Assembly (NCBI GenBank): GCA_964020975.1
Contig: OZ026628.1
Coordinates: 58,992,108 to 59,056,107, forward strand
Reading direction: 5' to 3'
DNA from: Hermodice carunculata
Lineage: Eukaryota > Annelida > Polychaeta > Eunicida > Amphinomidae
DNA: 64,000 nucleotides
The notes under the pieces were generated by a model. The model searched no databases. It was not told where the DNA came from and saw only the letters and a program-made list of their open reading frames with translations. Shown piece after piece: positions 33,305-45,135 of the stretch. Position numbers and translations under genes: made by a program. Every line of letters begins with the position of its first letter. Positions within the stretch are counted from its first letter, which is position 1.

Positions 33305-33735
33305 AACGAAGAAACCAAGCTACACCACTGACAGAAAACACAAACAGGGAGATAAAGCCAGACCTATTTTAAATCGTGAGATTCTCATCCGTGGCAGTTG
33401 GAAATGCTATGCGTGGCTATTTATATAGCTGGGGTAACTTTACTGTATATTGAACGTTAGGAAAATGTCACTTGAGGCATATGATATGACGCACATGAAA
33501 ACTACCAATCAACCATCTAACTAGACGGGTTTGAAGTGACGCGTCTAAACTTAGAGGATGTCACGTGTAAAGGTAACCATTATGGTTACCATACCGGTCC
33601 TACTGAACTGAGTAGAGCGGTGGAAGCCTAGGTTGGAAAGAAACTTTTCCAAAAAGGCGTATCACAAAGATACCAAAATACCAAAAAAAAAAAAAAAAAA
33701 GCTTCAGTGTTCCGGGGGTCAACTTAGGTGAGGGT
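33305..33735 (+). other. conserved 3' flank of gene C, truncated
   Basis: Aligns with 14830-15260 and 22840-23260, then breaks off at 'gacatcttgtta', where a decayed finger block starts. A poly-A run at 33685-33700 replaces the AATAAA seen in the paralogues. Confidence 0.65.
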
Positions 33736-33744
33736 TGACATCTT

Positions 33745-34135
33745 GTTAAGACACATGAGAACTCACACAGGCGAAGAGCTATACCAGTGTACAGTAGGTC
33801 ACAAAAGGTATGCACATTGTAATACGCTGAGAGAACACACAGGAAATCACACAGGCGAGAAGCCATACCAATGCACAACATGTAACAAATGGTTTGCACA
33901 CAAGGGGAATCTGAAACAACACATAGGAACTCACACAAGTGAGAAGCCATATACCAGTGTACAATATGAAACAATTAAAGGTATCCACATTGTGATGCAC
34001 TGACAGAACACATGAGATGTCACACAGGCATAAAGCCATAGAAATGCACAGTATGTAATAGAAGGTTTACACGTTGTGAGATAACGAAAAACCACATGAG
34101 AACTCGCACAGGCGAAAAGCCATAGCACTGCACAT
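33745..34135 (+). pseudogene. decayed C2H2 finger block related to gene D
   Basis: Finger modules 'agacacatgagaactcacacagg', 'taccagtgtacagtagg', 'aggtatgcacattgtaatacgctgag' and 'acaaatggtttgcacacaagg', with stops and shifts. One open stretch (33728-34003) keeps two or three finger-like units. The following 34135-34450 matches 48130-48450 downstream of gene D ('cttacctagatggggtttcttttggtgttgtt'), so this is a D-type tail. Confidence 0.8.
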
Positions 34136-34450
34136 ACATAAGAAAAGATTATTTCAAAGTGACTCTCACAGCAATGAAGCTAATGCATATATGTTAGTGC
34201 TGAACATTTACATGAACTTACCTAGATGGGGTTTCTTTTGGTGTTGTTCATTTTGACCTTGAGTGAGGTCAATGATTGAAAATATTAACACTTTCATCTT
34301 TTACTTGAAACGTATGTAACTGTATTTAATTCAAACCTGGTTGGAAGGTACTCTAGGTTGGCCTGTATAAATCTGTGTTCGAGATGGACAACCTCCTTAC
34401 CATGATATCGGCTACTGTGCGTGCTCTCTCCGTCTTGTTTTAGACCCACC
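34136..34450 (+). other. duplicated flank shared with gene D locus
   Basis: Shares 'agtgctgaacatttaca', 'gtttcttttggtgttgtt', 'gaggtcaatgattg' and 'tttaattcaaacctgg' with 48200-48420. Noncoding. Confidence 0.65.
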
Positions 34451-34880
34451 GATGAGTGGCATTTGATGCGAATTTGCAGAAGAAACAACCATGCAAATTT
34501 TAATATTTTCTGTGCTGCTTTGACATCGTAATCGTATGTACGCTACATGGACAGTGAAAACACCTGTCTATTTTGACAGAAATCAAGTAGGTGGTCAAGT
34601 CTTGTTGACTGCAACTGCTGACCAAGTAATTAAACCTAGAATGTCTACATAGGGATTATATTAACGTATTGGCGTCCCGACGCACATGCCTGCATTGGTG
34701 TGTACACATGGATTGCACTGCAGTAATTGCCAACATATCATGAGTCGCGAAGGCTCTGACTGTGATCTCCATTTTTGCGAAGCGGAATGTATATGAGGGA
34801 AGCTTTTACCTGTTTGACAGGGCAAGTCGTTTATTTTCACTTGTCTTATCACCGTTTTTACTTGTCCTGGACAATCTGAC
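34451..34880. other. noncoding, nothing recognised
   Basis: No repeat match or coding signal that I can support. Confidence 0.45.
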
Positions 34881-35700
34881 ATCGTTACTGATAATTTATC
34901 GTGGGACAGTCACATAATGTAGCGTGTAATATGACCAGCTCACGTTTTGGGAGAACAAGGAAATGTATGTACACGTTACTTGAAAGTATTTACATATTAT
35001 CTGTTAGACCGATTCTTGAATATGCAGCTCCTATTATTGATTGCTGTTTAGTGAAGTGCAGAGTAATCTTAGAGTCCATACAGTATAGAGCTGCATCATT
35101 TCTATCAGGTGCCACCAGGACTTCAAGTCAAACGAAAGTTCAGGATTGCCTTGGATGACCGAGTCAGGCAGTCAGAAGAAAGAATAGTGAACTCGTTCTT
35201 TATTTACTGCTTATATTTGTGAACTATTACCTATGCAAAATATATATAGACATGAGAAAATGTTGCAGAACAATTCCAACAGAACTGCGACACTTTATCG
35301 GATAAATGTTTTTTTCAAAAGGATCTATTTCGTCAACAACACGTTGATGGAATTCTCTGCCTTTGAACATACGTACTGCCCAGTCCTTGGCCACTTTTAT
35401 AAACCAAATCAAAAACCTTTTGTTTCCTGCAAGCTGCGATCATTTGAAACATAGCCCTCGCAGGCCATGCATAATGCTAAATTGATTAAGAGTTGATTTC
35501 AGTGCTTTGAATGCACATTTATTTTCAAGACGCTTATGTGACATCCAAGCGTGTGCCTGCGGCCACCTTGCCGTAACAACTTTACATTTTCTGATGCAGT
35601 GTCCACTCTTTACGTTACACAGACAACACTTTTTGGCAAGGGTCAATGATATTATTGTGACGTCTCCAACTCGTCTTTCATTTCATAATCTCAAAAAGTA
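34881..35700 (+). mobile_element. LINE retrotransposon, C-terminal remnant
   Basis: The frame at about 34960-35155 encodes LESIYILSVRPILEYAAPII, then LESIQYRAASFLSGA, typical of the thumb/post-RT part of Jockey/CR1-like LINEs (LY.S.VRP.LEYASP.W...LE..Q.RAARF). Bases 35507-35640 encode LFSRRLCDIQACACGH..LHFLMQCP, the C-terminal zinc knuckle (CxCG..ET..HFLL.CP). The frames in between are shifted and hold stops. Similar in layout to the minus-strand LINE at 41356-44085 but not the same copy. Confidence 0.65.
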
Positions 35701-36289
35701 AATTGTGTTTATTTGGTAGTGACCAACTTTCGCATGACAGTAATTGCAGTATAGTTGATGCAACTATGAAGTACATTTGCAATACAAAGCATTCCTGAAA
35801 AGATCAGTCAGTGCCTGACAATGATGATGATGATGATGATGATGATGATAATAATGATAATAATAATGGGGCCTGTTTTTGAAGATCATCTCTGTTTAAT
35901 CTACATATGTACCACGAAAAGGCTCCGAAACATGTTGAGTAGTTACCTGCTGAAGACCCTTTAATTTATTTGGGCTAATACAGCCTATGTCAAAATTTTA
36001 AAGAGGAATGTGTGCGATATGGACAATAGTACTTCCATATGTATTAGGTTAGACAGGGACACTGGTTAGCTTATGGAGAGTAAAGAGTTCGGACTGCGGA
36101 ATAGGGTATTGACTACCAGGAAGTGGTTCTGGGCAAAAAGACAAAAATACAATACACTTGAATGTATATGTCCCTGTATTGTTTTTGGTTTTTGTTTTTT
36201 GTTTTTGTTTGTTTGTTTGTTTTTTTTTTTTCATCTTCAACGTGATTGATGCAAGCAGTAATTATGTCTGTGTATACACAAGAAGATCT
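35701..36289. other. noncoding, with (GAT)n and T-rich runs
   Basis: (GAT)n at 35820-35850 and GTTT/T runs at 36180-36235. Bases 36060-36160 share 'gagtaaagagttcggactgcggaata' with 53115-53142. Confidence 0.6.
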
Positions 36290-38092
36290 CCATTAGCTTT
36301 GGGCTATTTGTCTAATCCTCATTAAAGAAATAAAGTATATTACAACAACAACTACGGTTTCATCATCATCCAAGTCAGACACTTTCCATGCTTCCAAGCA
36401 CCATGCTGACTTGACTGTTATTAAAGAATGACTAGAAACTGATAAACTGAGGTGCCTCAACCCCTCACCTGACAATACAAGGGGATGAACAGCAGCAATC
36501 TTAGAAACTGTGGCTCCTTACATGTATATCCTGGGGATTGTTCCAATTGTACAGCTCAACCAATGCTCCTATTGTTCAGGCTTCACCAAGTCTCAGTTAA
36601 ACTGATACTATGAAAGGATTTAAGATTGCAACACTACTTTGAAACAAAAATTAACTTGCACGAGCTGAAACATTTAAAAGCTAAAGTTGTTGTTTTAGTG
36701 ATTAGTTAGTGACCACTGGCTAAATACCTGTTTAGTTATTGTACTCGTACAGGAGTGGATCGGGGCAGTCTGGATACAATAGGTGTGAAAACTTGCATCC
36801 TGTCTTCTTGTTTTTTATAATTGAAAGACAACATAGTACAGATATATTAGTAAACTCTCGGCTGTTGAAATTCAAAAATGCTGAATACAGTGGACCAAGT
36901 GAAAAGAGAATAGCTCCAAGACACCATACATAGACTAAGACACCAATTTATTCGACATAAGACATAGTTAATACATATATATGGTAATACAAGAGGGTCG
37001 TTAAGGGGTTTCCCATACTGGCGTACTGGAAGCCCTTTGTTTTACGTACTTCGTAGTATCCCAAATTTTGAAAGATTTTTGTTTTCCGTACTGCGTACTC
37101 TAGAAAAATAATTACCTGTACCAGCATACTGAACCCCCCCCCCCCACCTTACCCCCCTTCATACAACAGATAACATATTAAAGAGTATTATATCAATTAT
37201 ACAGTTGTCGTCAAAAATAACATGAAACGTCAGGGTGACCCCAACTAGGGATGAAATTATCCACTATCACTGGGGCTACCTAAAAAGTTGCAAATTGTAA
37301 GAGGCTTTAGGGTCTGCTCTGGTACAGCAAAACCTTGCTATACTGAATGCCCTTGGAACCAAATAAAAGTGTTCGGTACAGGGAGGTGTTTGGTTCAAGC
37401 AGGTTTCCACATTATGGCCTTTTGGTTTACCAACCATACTATACACATACCAGCTGAGGGAATTATGGTGGGAGGTACTCATGCTAACTACATGCACCTC
37501 ATTAAACAAATGAACAACAAACAAATAGCAACTAGAACAATTTGAGTTGATTGTCAGCAAATCAGAATGTGTGCCTAGAAAACTTTTAAATATTGCTTAT
37601 TCAGTATTCATTTAACTCCTGCAACAATGTTTTTTCATGCGGCTATGTCAAAAACCTTGTTGAAGTTCGAAAGGCACCTCAATATATTATATATTTGACG
37701 ATATCCAAGATTTAAACTTTGTGTATTTGCCTATTTTGCATAAATCAAACAGCTACAACTTTGATTCATGGTTCATTGGATGCACCTATCATACTAATCT
37801 ATCAATTGAAGTTGAGAAAGGTAGAAAGAAAGAAACAGCTCTCTGTGTTAGCACACAGACATAATAATTGAATATTTGGTACATAGTATTAAAAATATAT
37901 CACAATGGGGATCTTTAAAAAGTTGATCTTATTTTCTCAAAAGAGTAACAGCACTACTGAAATAACATGCTGATCAACTTGGACCTCATTTCAACAAATG
38001 TTGTTCATTTTAGTTTGCTGGTACTCCTTGAAATTAAATCCCCTGGCTTTGATGAAACACACATAATGATTTAATTTGCAAGTGATTATTTT
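36290..38092. repeat. segmental duplication, copy 2 (left part)
   Basis: Bases 36330-37330 match 52490-53380 ('aaactgaggtgcctcaacccctcacctgac', 'aggggatgaacagcagcaatctt', 'acatgaaacgtcag'). Bases 37440-38092 match 440-1420 of copy 1. Long poly-C at 37134-37147. No gene; a short frame near 37288 lacks any family signature. Confidence 0.7.
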
Positions 38093-40466
38093 TAGCTCTG
38101 CTGACCAAAGGTCGCACAGCTTATGCGACTTTTCAAGTCCATCACTTTTTTAGTCCCCCGCCCACTTGGTGGGGGACTATAGGTTTGCACCTCGTCCGTC
38201 CATCCGTCCGTCCTTCCGTCCGTCCGTCCTTCCGTCCGTCCGTCCGAAGCTTCTCCGGGCCATATTTCCAACACCATAACACCCACAGCTACCAAATTTA
38301 ATGTGTTTGTACTTCCTAGGATAGAGGTGTATGGTGTGCCAAAAGTAGGTCACTAGGTCAAATATCTGGGTCACAGAATACATATGCATGAAAAATCTTG
38401 TCCGGGCCATAACTTTTTTGTCCTTTTACTTAGAGTCATGAAATGTTACACAAATGTGAAGCTTAGTCTAAGAAAGTGTCATAAAGCAAAACTAGGTCAC
38501 TAGGTCAAAATTTGGGTCACCACGATATGTAAATATACAGAAACAAATTTTGTCCGGCACATATCTTCCCTATATTAATGCTACCTCTTCAATTTTTTAT
38601 GGTGGGTAGACCTTAGGTAGTAGCTGTGCATAGGCATTGTTTTGTGTGGCTAATTACTTGCATTAATTAATTATTTAACAAAGTTCGTTAAGCAAGACAA
38701 ATTTTGTCCGGGCCATATCTTCTAAAATATTAATGCTAGCCCTTTGAATTTTTTGTGGTGGATAGACCATAGGTAGTAGGTGTGCATAGGCATTGTTTTG
38801 TGTAGCTAATTACTTGCATTAATTAATTATTTAACAAAGTTCGTTAAGCAAGACAAATTTTGTCCGGGCCATATCTTCTAAACTATTAATGCTAGCCCTT
38901 TGAATTTTTTATGGTGTGTAGACCTTAGGTAGTAGGTGTGCATAGGCATTGTTTTCTGTGGCTAATTACTTCCATTAATTAATTAATTAACGAAGTTCAT
39001 TAAGCAAGCTCAAGATACAATACAAATTTTGTCTGGGCCATATCTTCTAAATTATTGATGCCAGCCCTTTGATTTTTTTTATGGTGGGTAGACCTTAGAG
39101 GGGATATGGTAATGGGCACCGTCCGTGTGTCCGTCCATCCGTCAAATATTTGGGTCACAGTAATACATAAATGTACAGTATTTTCATGTCCTTACTGTAA
39201 TTCTTAAAAAATTTTGACTTCTTGTTATAAAAGTTTACTGATAATGTATTGTGACCTAAAAGTGTGTCACAACGCAAAACTAGGTCACTAGGTCAAATAT
39301 CTAGGTCACAGTGTAAACTCCATGTAAAACCTTGTCCATGCCATATTTCCCTTACTATAATACCTACAGCTACCAAATTTATTATTTTAATACTACCTGG
39401 GGAGTTGTTGTGTCACATGGCAAAAGTAGGTCACTAGGTCAAATATCTAGGTCACTGTGAAATCCATTCAAAATCTTGTCCGGGCCATAACTTTTTTGTC
39501 CTTTTACTTAGATTAATGAAATTTTACACAAATGTGAAGCTTAATCTAAGAATGTGCCATACTTTTAATTTTTTTTTCATCTAGGTCACACCCCTATATA
39601 GTAGTCCATTCAACCTCGTGGGCGACGAGTGGGGGACTATGTATTGCTCTGCAATACTCATTAACTTGTTGTTCTTCTTTTGCAGTAGACTCATGCAGCT
39701 GACGAACTAGTCAGGAGAGCCAGAAAGTGATGGGCCTGCCAATTCTCTTTTTATTTTTGGCAGAAGGGATAAAATTTGGATTTTGAGTGGTTAGGCCTAT
39801 ACATTTTGGGAAAACCTAATTTGTATTTAATATAGATATGTCAAAGGTTGAGAGGACCGGTTTAAAGCCACCGGTTGCCTTTTATGGGTGACTGCCTGTA
39901 TCAAGTCAGGAGTGAAATTTGTTTCTTCACATTGGTATTGGAAGATGAATGGTGATGCTTTGGCAGCTGTGGAATCTCGTTGCTGTCATTGTTGAGTTTG
40001 AAATTTATGAATATGGGTCATGGGTTTGAAATTTATGAATATGGGTGACTTTGATCTTCTGCCCCAAGGTCACTGAGGACATAAAGTTAAGAACTCACTT
40101 ATTGGTGCCATGGCACATGGAACAAATCCACCACAGCAGTTGCACAAATAAGCAACGATTGCATATGGAGTGAAGTGCCGCCTAGTGGACAAATGAGACA
40201 CTAAAATCACATAAGCTTTATGTGTTCAGAAGCCACTTGAGGACAGGGATGTGATTCTTCCATGATTCAGCTGATTTCAGATTTTTGTTGCAAATAGACT
40301 ATTACATTTTTTTACTAGACATCCTGAATTTTATGTTGTTTCAGTTATTTCAGAATTTTTTAGCAAGAGGCAATCATAGCGCTGTGAGGACTCACAACAT
40401 TGAAATGAAGATGCAGATGCAATGTAGCCACAGTGCCAGCAAAGCATTAGGCCCACGGTCCTCTTG
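38093..40466 (+). mobile_element. hairpin-headed element insertion, compound, 2.4 kb
   Basis: Copy 1 of the segmental duplication (about 1420) lacks this block, so its ends are visible. It begins directly after TTTTTA with GCTCTGCTGACC-AAA-GGTCGCACAGC (a hairpin) and ends with GGCCCACGGTCCTCTTG before 'attaag'. No TIR or target duplication is evident beyond T/A. A hairpin near the 3' end and insertion into a T-rich site are features of Helitron/Helentron-derived elements. Another element (38152-39660) is nested inside; the tail 40020-40466 is R2-like. Confidence 0.6.
38152..39660. mobile_element. nested repeat with CCCCCGCCCA ends and tandem core
   Basis: Starts 'agtcccccgcccacttggtgggggactatagg', with CCGTCC tandem words (38195-38245), and ends 'gtgggcgacgagtgggggactatg'. 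The core carries GGTCACTAGGTCAAATATCTGGGTCAC modules and about 3.5 of the 156-bp units (38540-39100; TATGGTGGGT at 38598, then 38754, 38910 and 39080 with variants). Noncoding. Confidence 0.65.
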
Positions 40467-40500
40467 ATTAAGAATGGTTAAAGAAAAGACAGGAAACTAT

Positions 40501-40700
40501 NNNNNNNNNNNNNNNNNNNNNNNNNNNNNNNNNNNNNNNNNNNNNNNNNNNNNNNNNNNNNNNNNNNNNNNNNNNNNNNNNNNNNNNNNNNNNNNNNNNN
40601 NNNNNNNNNNNNNNNNNNNNNNNNNNNNNNNNNNNNNNNNNNNNNNNNNNNNNNNNNNNNNNNNNNNNNNNNNNNNNNNNNNNNNNNNNNNNNNNNNNNN
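40501..40700. other. assembly gap (200 N)
   Basis: Exactly 200 N. The flanks 'gacaggaaacta' and 'agataggagcaaggtg' are adjacent in copy 1 (1436-1475) with about 25 bases between, so the true missing sequence may be very short or an insertion unique to this copy. Confidence 0.98.
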
Positions 40701-41355
40701 TCCTATTATTCCAGATAAGATAGGAGCAAGGTGTTTATAAAAGTGTGAGACCCAGCAAAGCCAGTGGCGTGGAACCTAAAAGCTGTGGAGAAAGCCCGAC
40801 CGGGCTGGCTTACATCTTTGGTCTTGATGTAAAAGAAGTGTTCACTCACTCTTTACATCAGTGTGCGTTTTGTTTGTCCCACATATTGTAAGCCACACTG
40901 CTGACAAGTGAGTAGGTATATGAGGTTATTGTGGTTACATGAACCTCCCAATGGTGTTCTATAGGAACGACCAGTTCTGTGGATGGTCAAAAAATGTTTA
41001 TAAAAGTGACATTTTCACCCTGTTGTTGCCATCTATAGAAGTTGCAACAGGTGTTCAACAGTTTGTCTGTGGGTGGTTTCTGCTGCTGCTGGTATAAGCA
41101 ATGAAGCCTGTCTTTGAAGTTAATCTGTTTAGTTTCAGCCTTATCAGTAATTACTCAGTGGAAATATACAAAATATGTGCTGAATGTATGTTCAGTATAG
41201 GGAAGGGTTTTTTTTGGAAAAGTGTTGTTCATGTTTAGTCTAGAGAGGTGTTCAGTATAGGGATCGAGGCTTCCTTGTAATGGAAGTATATGGGAAAAGC
41301 ATTGGGACCGTGAAAAAGTGTTCAATATAAAGGGGTGTTTGGTATATGAAGGTTT
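40701..41355. repeat. segmental duplication, copy 2 (middle part)
   Basis: Matches 1455-1870 on either side of the 249-bp insertion: 'ccatctatagaagttg', 'caacaggtgttcaacag', 'ctgtctttgaagtt', 'ctgtttagtttcagcc', 'aatggaagtatatgg', 'tataaaggggtg'. Confidence 0.8.
40732..41008 (-). mobile_element. 5'-truncated GIY-YIG retroelement insertion
   Basis: The insert 40746-40994 (249 bp) lies between 14-base direct repeats TGTTTATAAAAGTG (40732-40745 and 40995-41008). On the minus strand it encodes HRTGRSYRTPLGGSC, then NLIYLLTCQQCGLQYVGQTK and a VSEHF stretch. This is the GIY-YIG nuclease hallmark (IYL.TC..CG..YVGQT) found at the C-terminus of Penelope-like and related elements. The rest of the element is missing, as in 5'-truncated retroposition. 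Copy 1 of the duplication (1470-1490) has the empty site. Confidence 0.8.
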
Positions 41356-44085
41356 AGTTTAAACATATTTATTTATACTGGATTACCCTATAGTACAAAA
41401 ATTACTAATGACAATGGGTTCTCCAGACATGGAGAGACGCACAATAATATGTATATACAATAGGCACAAGACATTACAAACTATATGTTACCATACAAAT
41501 ATACATGAGAAAATAGTGATATCATCATATACAAATATCAATAGTTAATAGGACACTGACAGGCTCCGATTGAGAATATATTGTACGTAATGACACTTGG
41601 CATACTATTCACTATTGACAATAGAGGCTGGGCGTAATTAATGCCAGTAAATCAATAAGTATATATAATTAATTATATTTTTGGATAACTTAAAGCTATA
41701 CGTCATAAGATACACAGCATAGGGAGTGTGTTTCTTATATAATTTGGTCAGTAGGTGACAGTTCACAATGACTTAACAGTGAGGAGAGAATAAAACTGCA
41801 TGATTATGGAAGGGATTAGAAAACAAACCGTCTGCTTTCAACTACATAAGTTTGTACTGCATCAGATATCTGCATGTTGAGAAGATCAGGTAGTTCTTTG
41901 CTGCCAAAGAGGAATATATGAATCAGTCTTTTGCTAGCTGTGTGGATAATCAGGTCAGGGTGAACGCCAGGAGCTAGAAGAGGTATTGTATTATCCAATA
42001 GTTTCTTTCTAAGGGAGGCATATTTAGGACAAAAAAAAAAAAAGAAATGAGTAACGTCTTCAGTTGGGAAAGAGCAGGAGCAGGTAGCACTTGGAACTAT
42101 ATTTACTTTACAGAGGTCAAAGTTAAGCCTGGAGAAGCCTAGCCGCAGCTGGGTTAGGCAGATATTCGAAAAACGAAGCCCATAGGAGAAAAGGTCGGAG
42201 ACATTGTCCACAGCCAGCAGGGTTGTCTTGAGTTTTGATTTGAAGATTTGCAGTGAGATTGAATCTCTAATGTCCATAGGTTGTTCCAAAGTTTGATGGT
42301 ATCAGGGAGAAAGGAGCTGTCAAAACGGAGAGTCCTGCACTGGATGGTGCGTATGGGTCTGGAATGACGTGTAGCTCGACCAAAGTTAGGAAGTGGCAGG
42401 AGATTGGTCATATACGGAGGAGTAAGATCATGGGTCATTTTGTAGAACAGGATTAATTTATAATATTTGCGACGATTAGCAAGGGTAGGCCATCCGAGTT
42501 CTTGTAAAAGTATGATATGAGAAGTGTGTCTTAGGGCACCAGTGCATATTTTTGCCGCGTCATACTGAATAGATTCGAGTAAGTCTGACAGCCCTTGACC
42601 TCAGTTATTTAAGAGGACACAACCATATTCTAGAATTGGTCTAGCCATAGAGAAATAAAGCCTGACCAGGGTTTTTCGTGAAAGTTTGAATTTAAACCTG
42701 CGAAGGAGAGCAATGCACTGGTTGGCTTTATTGATGATACAGGTTATGTGAGTATGCTAAGATAAATTACTGCTAAGAGTTATACCTAAATGGGTGTGGG
42801 AGGTGGCCTCAGGTATAGCTGATGGACCAAGATGAACAGGTGGATGGGCAGGTTTAATGATTTTAGCAGTGAAGACAACAGATAAAGATTTCAAGGCATT
42901 GAAACTGACACGCCATAATTTTCCCCAATTTTGGATATGTAGAAGGTTTCTATTTAAGTGGTGGGCAGATTCCATTAGATTTTGAACAATTTCTAGCAAG
43001 CATGTGTCATCAGCGAAAAGCCTCACATCACAAGAAAGATCGTCAACAAGATCATTGATGTACACTAAAAAAAAGAAGTGTATCCAGTATGGATCCCTGG
43101 GGTACGCCAGCTTCAATAGGCAACCAAGAGGATGCTTGGCCATGAATGACCACTCGTTGAAATCGATTTGAGAGATAGCTTTCGATCCATGAAACAATGT
43201 TAACAGAGATACCTAGCTGACGTAGTTTAAAAAGGAGGCCAGCATGCCAGACTTTGTCGAAGGCCTTAGAAATATCAAGAAAAACCATACGCTTCTCTTT
43301 GGAATGTTCTAAGCCATAGTAAATGTTATGGACAATATATAGTAGTTGGTTAATTGTAGAATCGTCCGCCTTGAACCCAGAGTTCTTGGGTGTGAGTAGA
43401 TTGTTGTCAAATAGGTATTCATAATGGGCATTGAAGACCAATCGTTCAAGTACTTTGGAGACGTTACACAGCAGAGATATTGGGCGATAATTACTTTTGA
43501 TCTGCTTGTTGGCCTTCTTAAACACGGGGCATGTATGTGCCTTTTTCCAGGAGTCAGGGAAATTGGAAAGGCGGAGAGAGAGACTGGACGATTTTAGTGA
43601 GAGGTTTACAAATTGAATCGGCCGTATTTTAAAGTAAAGTATTCCCTATGTTATCAGGGCCAGACGCAGAGGAGATCCTACGGGAGGAGAGGATTTTCCT
43701 GACATTGTCTTTATCAAAGTTGATATAATTTAGGCGTGACTCAGTTCGAAAGGTAAACTGGGGCAGGGGTGGGGCGTCAATATCGAGAGGAATTTTACAT
43801 TGGCTTGCAACGTATTCATTGAAAATATTGCACTTTTCGGCGACACAGGAAACAATTTTTTCATCCTCGATGAGTGGAGGAATGTCTTCATGAACTTTGC
43901 GTCCCAGAACAGACTTCAAGAGACTCCACCACTGCTTAGGATTAATATCCTTGTCGTCGAGTTGAAGGCTCAGTTTGCGAAAATATGAGCGCATGGATTG
44001 TCTTATTAAGTTGACGACTCCATTGCGACATTTTTTGTACAGTTGGTAAAATCTATCAATTTTCGTATTGAGATCACAGTTCTGT
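41356..44085 (-). mobile_element. LINE retrotransposon, 5'-truncated (Jockey/CR1-like)
   Basis: Minus strand, in order from high to low coordinates: a linker region (SASGPDNIG motif near 43660), RT motifs NYRPISLLCNVSKVLE, FLDISKAFDKVWH, GVPQGSIL, FADDT (near 43010) and the thumb, then LRFDSSFLPDTIKLWN and the C-terminal knuckle CSCSFPTEDVTHFF..CPKY. The 3' UTR is below 41815. No endonuclease domain, so the 5' end is truncated. The reading frame is broken several times, partly at A/T runs near 42035 and 43070 (some could be sequencing errors). It is inserted into copy 2 of the segmental duplication; copy 1 near 1855-1865 lacks it. Confidence 0.82.
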
Positions 44086-44305
44086 TAGTGTAAGGGAGGT
44101 TTTGCTGTATATTTTTTCAGGAAAAGAAAACTAGTAATGCCACAATAATCAATATCAAACCACTAAATAAGAAGACAAAGATACTTGTGACTAATTCAGC
44201 TTTTGCAGATATAACAATTTGCTACATGTACATACATATTTCTGAATACTGACTAAGGATATGAAGTTTTGTATATCTTGCAAATCCAGAGTATGAAGTA
44301 GGCAG
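44086..44305. repeat. segmental duplication, copy 2 (right end)
   Basis: 'tttcaggaaaagaaaacta', 'aatcaatatcaaaccactaaataag', 'gatataacaatttgct' and 'tatatcttgcaaatccagagtatga' match 53390-53560; the first part matches 1895-1960. Confidence 0.7.
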
Positions 44306-45004
44306 TTTTTAGGTCAGCTGAGCTTATGTGGTGGTGAGGCATCCGTCGGTCGTCTGTCAGTCATCCATTGTCCATCAGCATCCACAATTCACATATTTAA
44401 CTTCGTCTCCAAAACCTCTGGCCAGATTTACATCAACCGTGGTGAGAATTTTACGTTGGTAAGGTTTCTACCAAGTTTGTTCAAATGGTCATGCCCCAGT
44501 GTTTTTAGCTCAGCTGACCTGTCAGGTAGCTGAGCTTTTGTGAAGGTCTGCAGTCCATCCACAAGTCACATTTCTTCGACTTCTATCCCAAAACTGTGAG
44601 CCAGATTGACTTCAAACTTGGTGGGGATATGCCTTGTGTGGGTCTCTACCAAGTATGTTCAAATTGCCATGCTCCATTTATTTTTTTTTATTTTTCATGA
44701 ATTTTTTTGTTCATTTTGGGGGGAAATCTTAAAAAAATCTTCTACGACAGGGACACTCCTAGTTTATGATTTTTTCACCAGAAGGCGCTGCAATTTTTTT
44801 CTATTTTTTATTATTTTTTGTGTGTTTTTGCTATTTTCGACTTCTTCTCGAGAACCGTCACTCAGATTAAGCTGAAACTTTGCGGATATGTTCCTTGTGG
44901 AAGGGTCAAACAAAGCTGTTCACTAGGTTGCACTACTGTGGATTTCTGATTTTTAACACTGTTTTCCATTCGGGTACTTGTCGGTCAATGCAGCTGGCAC
45001 TGTA
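44306..45004 (+). repeat. hairpin-headed family R8, two 5' fragments
   Basis: Heads at 44306 ('tttttaggtcagctgagct', worn) and 44505 ('tttttagctcagctgacctgtcagg-tagctgagct', hairpin). The body carries 'acttcaaacttggtgg' and 'agattaagctgaaactt' phrases, as in the full element at 56568-57966. Noncoding. Confidence 0.7.
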
Positions 45005-45135
45005 CAGAAATTATAAATCAGTGAAGAATTTGTGATAAAAAGTTTGCAATTATCAAAAATCTGAAAAAACACACATGAACTTATACAGATGAGAAGCCCT
45101 CCATGTAATGAACGGTTCGCACTTAATGAGAAACT
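45005..45135 (+). pseudogene. short C2H2 finger remnant
   Basis: 'gtgataaaaagtttgcaattatcaaaaatctgaa', 'aaacacacatgaac', 'gatgagaagccct' and 'aatgaacggttcgcacttaatgagaa': about one and a half fingers, with breaks. Same junction with an antisense hairpin element as at 20072. Confidence 0.65.

Noticed and set aside
37288-37545. Possible small gene of 85 codons
   Set aside because: No family signature, lies in a duplicated noncoding segment and is not kept open in the other copy.
38195-38245. CCGTCC tandem as a functional zinc-finger or Sp1 site cluster
   Set aside because: The same words head many repeats here (44340, 56610, 62120); it is part of the repeat head.
40474-40740. Reading frame across the N gap
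   Set aside because: It exists only because the gap is read through as unknown residues.
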